Positions 61,248-64,000 of a stretch of DNA of 64,000 bases are shown here, piece by piece (the first letter of the stretch is position 1; the number at the start of each line of letters is the position of its first letter). Source of the DNA: Saprospiraceae bacterium. GTDB taxonomy: Bacteria > Bacteroidota > Bacteroidia > Chitinophagales > Saprospiraceae. A program made the position numbers and the translations under genes. The notes under the pieces were generated by a model. The model was not told the origin of the DNA. It searched no databases and worked only from the letters and a program-made list of their open reading frames with translations. The stretch covers positions 186,001 through 250,000 of the forward strand of contig JADJRO010000001.1 of assembly GCA_016712145.1 (NCBI GenBank), in the 5' to 3' direction.

Positions 61248-62240
61248 CTAATCTTTCACACAGCGAACAGACAATCCCTCGTTTGATAAGCTTTTTAATC
61301 TATAAACCAGCGTGTAGTTATAGTACAATTTGCGATTCCATATATAGCCTGGAGAACTTTCTGTGCCGCTCCACCAAATTCCATATTCCCCAAATAATGT
61401 AAAGGCTCCGGTGTATTCACGGTTGCCACCTGGATAACCGGAGAACCCGCTTGAATTGTTTCCATTTCCACTGCGGAACCAACCGTTGGCACTTTTCATT
61501 TTGCCACTTGCATAACCCGTTCCAAGTGTATTTGTAAGCGTGGTCCATTCTGCATCGGAAGGAATGTGCCATCCAGCTGGTGCAAGACCTCTTGCATCTT
61601 TAACGGCATACCAATTGTACAATTTGCCATTTTTTGTGCCGTTTGCTCCATCGTTGTTGTAATAACACCAAGCTGGTTGTTGGTTTTGACAAGCTGTATT
61701 CCATTCTACTTCTGTTTTGGCTTGAGGAATTGGGTCACCATTGCGGAATGTTGTTGCACCCAGGTTTTTAGACATCCAAATCTGGCTACCGATCGTTGTT
61801 TGTGTTTGAACATTCATCTGTAAAGGGGTAGACCATGCTTGTGTATTTGTTTTTGTACATTGTAAATAACAGCGATAATAGGTCTTAGAAAAAATTCCAT
61901 CAGGAACCGCGTAAGTAGAATTTGTTGCACCGATAATGTTTGAATAGTTTGTGCCGTCTGTTGATGTTCGCCATTGGTAAGTAATTCCTGCACCTGCTTG
62001 TGCATTTGCAATTCCAAGGGTAAATCCGAAACCCGGTGCTATTGGCGAAGGAACGGTGCTGGTAGTCGCTCCGGGGTTAGGTGTTCCGGTACAATCCTGT
62101 CCTTTGAGTTGCGACACCCCAAAAATCAAGCTAAAGATCAAGGATACATTCTTGCTGAATTGTAAGAAAGAGCAAAATTGAAGATTTAGCTTAAGTAGCA
62201 ATTCAAGAGCATTTTTTTGATTTGAGTAAGAAGAGTTCAT
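61248..62240 (-). CDS. Secreted protein with Ig-like and FISUMP domains
   Basis: The protein has 330 residues. A hydrophobic signal-like region (about 29-48, ending LKGQ) is followed by an Ig/PKD-like beta domain (about 70-150, with ITYQWRTSTDG) and a Fibrobacter succinogenes major paralogous (FISUMP) domain (about 153-329): WMSKNLG, the phrase 'YNWYAVKDARGLAPAGWHIPSDAEWTTL', WWSGTE and SVRCVKD. The domain is common in Bacteroidota surface and secreted proteins; its role is unknown. No T9SS sorting domain is present at the C-terminus. Confidence 0.87.
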   Translation of the reverse strand: MNSSYSNQKNALELLLKLNLQFCSFLQFSKNVSLIFSLIFGVSQLKGQDCTGTPNPGATTSTVPSPIAPGFGFTLGIANAQAGAGITYQWRTSTDGTNYSNIIGATNSTYAVPDGIFSKTYYRCYLQCTKTNTQAWSTPLQMNVQTQTTIGSQIWMSKNLGATTFRNGDPIPQAKTEVEWNTACQNQQPAWCYYNNDGANGTKNGKLYNWYAVKDARGLAPAGWHIPSDAEWTTLTNTLGTGYASGKMKSANGWFRSGNGNNSSGFSGYPGGNREYTGAFTLFGEYGIWWSGTESSPGYIWNRKLYYNYTLVYRLKSLSNEGLSVRCVKD

Positions 62241-62512
62241 TTTTAATAATTTTATTTAAAAACAAATGATTTAATACATAATATGTGCGATTAATTGTGT
62301 GAATATTGCATGCCTTGTTCCTATAAATAAAAGCAATTAACAGTCTCCCAGCTTTAAAATTCGTATTCAGATTGCAAACTAGCAAGCTAAATATAAGCAA
62401 TGTACCAAAAGTATTAAATGATTATCAGAAGTTCAGAAAAAATTATTAAATGTTAATGGATTTTAGGTGATAGTTGATAGGAGTTAGTTGTTAGGAAGAT
62501 TTAATTCATCCT

Positions 62513-62581
62513 TTCGAAATGCAGCGCGCGGCGAAATTTATTCAGAGCAGAATATGGGAAGGCTGAAGGCTAGAGGCTGAA
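62513..62581. repeat. Partial copy of repeat family A
   Basis: Starts at TTTCGAAATGCAGCGCG and continues into the AGGCTGAAGGCTAGAGG tract. It matches the 3' half of the repeat at 62624 and the sequence that follows it (to about 62735), with a few substitutions. Confidence 0.75.
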
Positions 62582-62623
62582 GGGGAAGATTGTCTATGCC
62601 AAAAAATGCTTGACCATTATTAT

Positions 62624-62695
62624 CACTGAATTTAATTGATTATTGAAAGCAGTTTTTATTTGCGTTCGAAATGCAGCGCGTGGCGAAAATTTTTC
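62624..62695. repeat. Repeat family A, copy 1 (72 bp)
   Basis: Begins CACTGAATTTAATTG and ends in GGCGAAAATTTTTC. It differs from copy 2 at 63112-63183 at a single base. Confidence 0.9.
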
Positions 62696-62821
62696 AGAGC
62701 AGAATAAGGGAAGGCTGAAGGCTAGAGGCTAAAGGCCAGAGGTTTGATTGCTGGATTAAATTCAATATCGTCTAATTTTTAAAATTGACTACTGATTTCT
62801 GACTTCTAACAACTGATTCGG

Positions 62822-62893
62822 TTTGCGCGGTGCCTTGCAGTCTAGCAATTTATGCAAGGGGTTACCAAATTATAAATCGAAGAGCAAGCCATG
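62822..62893. repeat. Repeat family B, copy 1 (72 bp)
   Basis: Begins TTTGCGCGGTGCC and ends in CCATG. It differs from copy 2 at 63349-63420 at about three positions. Confidence 0.9.
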
Positions 62894-63111
62894 AATTTGT
62901 ATCGATGTTCATTTTATAATGTGTTATATCGCATATTTTAGTTCCGCACCTACGGCGCTAAATTTTTGGATATGTTGCGTTATAAAGATTTCGCCCCTCT
63001 GGGGCTATAAGAGAATATTAATTTTGAGCTTCGTTTAAAGGAGAAGAAGGGAATAGGCGAAATGCTAGAGGGGGAAAATATCCATGCATGAATAGTGTTG
63101 AATGCTTTAAG

Positions 63112-63183
63112 CACTGAATTTAATTGATTATTGAAAGCATTTTTTATTTGCGTTCGAAATGCAGCGCGTGGCGAAAATTTTTC
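63112..63183. repeat. Repeat family A, copy 2 (72 bp)
   Basis: Same boundaries and orientation as copy 1, 488 bases downstream. The flanking sequences differ on both sides. Confidence 0.9.
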
Positions 63184-63348
63184 TCAACCAAATTTAACTA
63201 AGTTTTCTATAAATGGACATTCAGTTTAATTTCATCCAAAAACCAAAAGCGTGAGAAAAATTTGAGCTGAAGCCAGTGCATGGCTAGAGCGCCTTCATTT
63301 CGAACAAGCCTTTTGGTTCTTTTGGGCGAATGCAAAAGAACGGAGCAA

Positions 63349-63420
63349 TTTGCGCGGTGCCTTGCAGTCTAGCAAATTATGCAAGGGGATACCAAATTAT
63401 AAATCGAAGAGCAAACCATG
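63349..63420. repeat. Repeat family B, copy 2 (72 bp)
   Basis: Same orientation as copy 1, 527 bases downstream. It ends 38 bases before the toxin stop codon. Confidence 0.9.
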
Positions 63421-63458
63421 GATCTAAAGACTTTTATGCAAATTCAATTTTAGCGCCG

Positions 63459-63767
63459 TCATTTTTGTTCTAATTTGATTCTTAGTTTAGACGGGTCTTG
63501 TCTAGTGTCCCAAATACTTAATATGTAAATCGTAGTATCATCTTCTTCAAATAGAATAAGGTAATCCTTCACAATTTTTACATATGCATTGCCATAATCA
63601 GTTTTTTTTCTCGGCATTGATATTTCAGCGAGAGAACTAACTGCTAATTTTAAAAGAATATTGAGTTTCTTGGGATAATCGGTTGACTTGTTTCTATTTA
63701 ACCAATATTTTAAAATTTGCTTCTTTTCTTCCTTCGCGCCAATTGACCAGATTATTTGCTTAGCCAT
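63459..63767 (-). CDS. RelE/ParE-family toxin
   Basis: The protein has 102 residues. The fold is visible in the N-terminal strand-helix (IIWSIGAKEEKKQILKYWLNRN), the basic middle and the C-terminal strands (YGNAYVKIVKDYLILFEEDDTTIYILSIWDTRQDPSKL). The R of WDTRQDP fits the active or contact site of RelE/ParE proteins, which either cut mRNA at the ribosome or poison gyrase; the sequence does not decide which. Its start overlaps the antitoxin end by 16 bases. Confidence 0.87.
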   Translation of the reverse strand: MAKQIIWSIGAKEEKKQILKYWLNRNKSTDYPKKLNILLKLAVSSLAEISMPRKKTDYGNAYVKIVKDYLILFEEDDTTIYILSIWDTRQDPSKLRIKLEQK

Positions 63768-63982
63768 TCATCAATCTCTTTATTGACTTCATCGTCTGTT
63801 AAAGAATTGCCAGCTTTGATTTGTTTGTGTGCTTCATCTATTTTTGATTTTTGGGCTTCAGACAACTTATACAAGCCTTCATTTGTTTCAAATTCAAGTA
63901 AGCTTAATACCTCTTCGAGCACATAATCCTCCACAAATTCTAACTTTTTAAATACTTTTTCTCTTAATTCTAAAGTAGACAT
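63752..63982 (-). CDS. Antitoxin of the RelE/ParE pair
   Basis: The protein has 76 residues. It is acidic and mostly helical, with an N-terminal dimer-forming segment (LREKVFKKLEFVEDYVLEEVLSLLEF) and a C-terminal helix (DEVNKEIDEWLSK) of the type that covers the toxin. It precedes and overlaps the toxin gene, as is usual for type II modules. The start lies 18 bases from the window edge, so its promoter is outside the window. Confidence 0.8.
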   Translation of the reverse strand: MSTLELREKVFKKLEFVEDYVLEEVLSLLEFETNEGLYKLSEAQKSKIDEAHKQIKAGNSLTDDEVNKEIDEWLSK

Positions 63983-64000
63983 AATAATTTAATTATACCG

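Larger units (their letters stand above)
62241..63458. other. 1.2-kb repeat-rich gene-free region
   Basis: No gene with coding character was found. The stretch is made largely of two families of paired imperfect 72-bp repeats, a third partial copy and low-complexity AGGCTGAAGGCTAGAGG-type tracts. Around 62920-63010 there is also a CG-rich hairpin-prone segment (CGCCCCTCTGGGGC). It looks like an accumulation site for dispersed intergenic repeats next to a toxin-antitoxin locus. Confidence 0.7.

Noticed and set aside
62660..62700. GTTCGAAATGC segment as a tRNA T-arm
   Set aside because: No matching acceptor, D or anticodon stems; the sequence is part of a dispersed repeat.

Overview
The window is AT-rich and densely coded, and it looks like the chromosome of a Bacteroidota bacterium, most likely an uncultured member of the Saprospiria. 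The signs are several large secreted proteins ending in type IX secretion (T9SS) sorting domains, a dockerin-like plus cohesin-like C-terminal module typical of that group, a TamL-type lipidated Omp85 protein, DUF5686, DUF3667, DUF4369 and FISUMP families, and promoter boxes of the Bacteroidota form TAnnTTTG. No rRNA, tRNA, CRISPR array, integrase or complete insertion sequence was recognised.

Layout. Bases 1-5633 hold the end of one giant T9SS cargo gene and a complete paralogue. Bases 5703-18995 carry housekeeping genes: an MDR oxidoreductase, a small phosphoesterase, a Cys/Met PLP enzyme, an RluD-type pseudouridine synthase, acyl-CoA reductase, endonuclease III, TamL, a broken SpoU/TrmH methylase, a broken DUF4369-TlpA lipoprotein, purL and two thioredoxin-like proteins. 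Bases 19000-22420 are accessory: a G+C-richer orphan ORF behind a hairpin-rich leader, lipoproteins, a small beta-barrel and two Cys-rich mini-proteins. Bases 22691-38000 return to core functions: two T9SS proteins, YggS, the pABA genes pabC/pabB/pabA, DUF5686, a frameshifted pfkA, an N-acetylglucosamine kinase-like gene, 3-hydroxyacyl-CoA dehydrogenase and leuS. Bases 38168-52967 hold a nuclease-fold protein next to an 8-bp tandem array, a thioesterase, a membrane phosphoesterase, a run of membrane proteins around a PhzF enzyme, a MarR-controlled RND efflux operon and DUF3667. Bases 53483-64000 hold katG, a mazE with only a stub of mazF, a tail-collar protein, a 1-Cys peroxiredoxin, a group of small catabolic or detoxification-type genes divergent from an HxlR regulator, a FISUMP protein, a repeat-filled gap and a RelE/ParE-type toxin-antitoxin pair.

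Three points stand out. First, four otherwise well-formed genes are broken by a single base each (one in-frame amber codon and three one-base frameshifts, two of them in A-runs). This means either consensus errors in the assembly or recent gene decay. Second, two regulators have operator-like palindromes beside them: a 25-bp one in front of marR, and a 47-bp one between hxlR and its divergent genes that carries a perfect -7 box in each arm. Third, the intergenic regions hold a dispersed AGCTTAACA-type repeat family and paired 72-bp repeats. I did not find a clearly new multi-gene defence or biosynthetic system. The best leads for something undescribed are the structured leader with its orphan ORF at 19.3-19.7 kb, the beta/gamma-crystallin lipoprotein with its beta-barrel at 20.5-22.0 kb, the paired Cys-rich mini-proteins, and the small channel-like protein at 34.8 kb.
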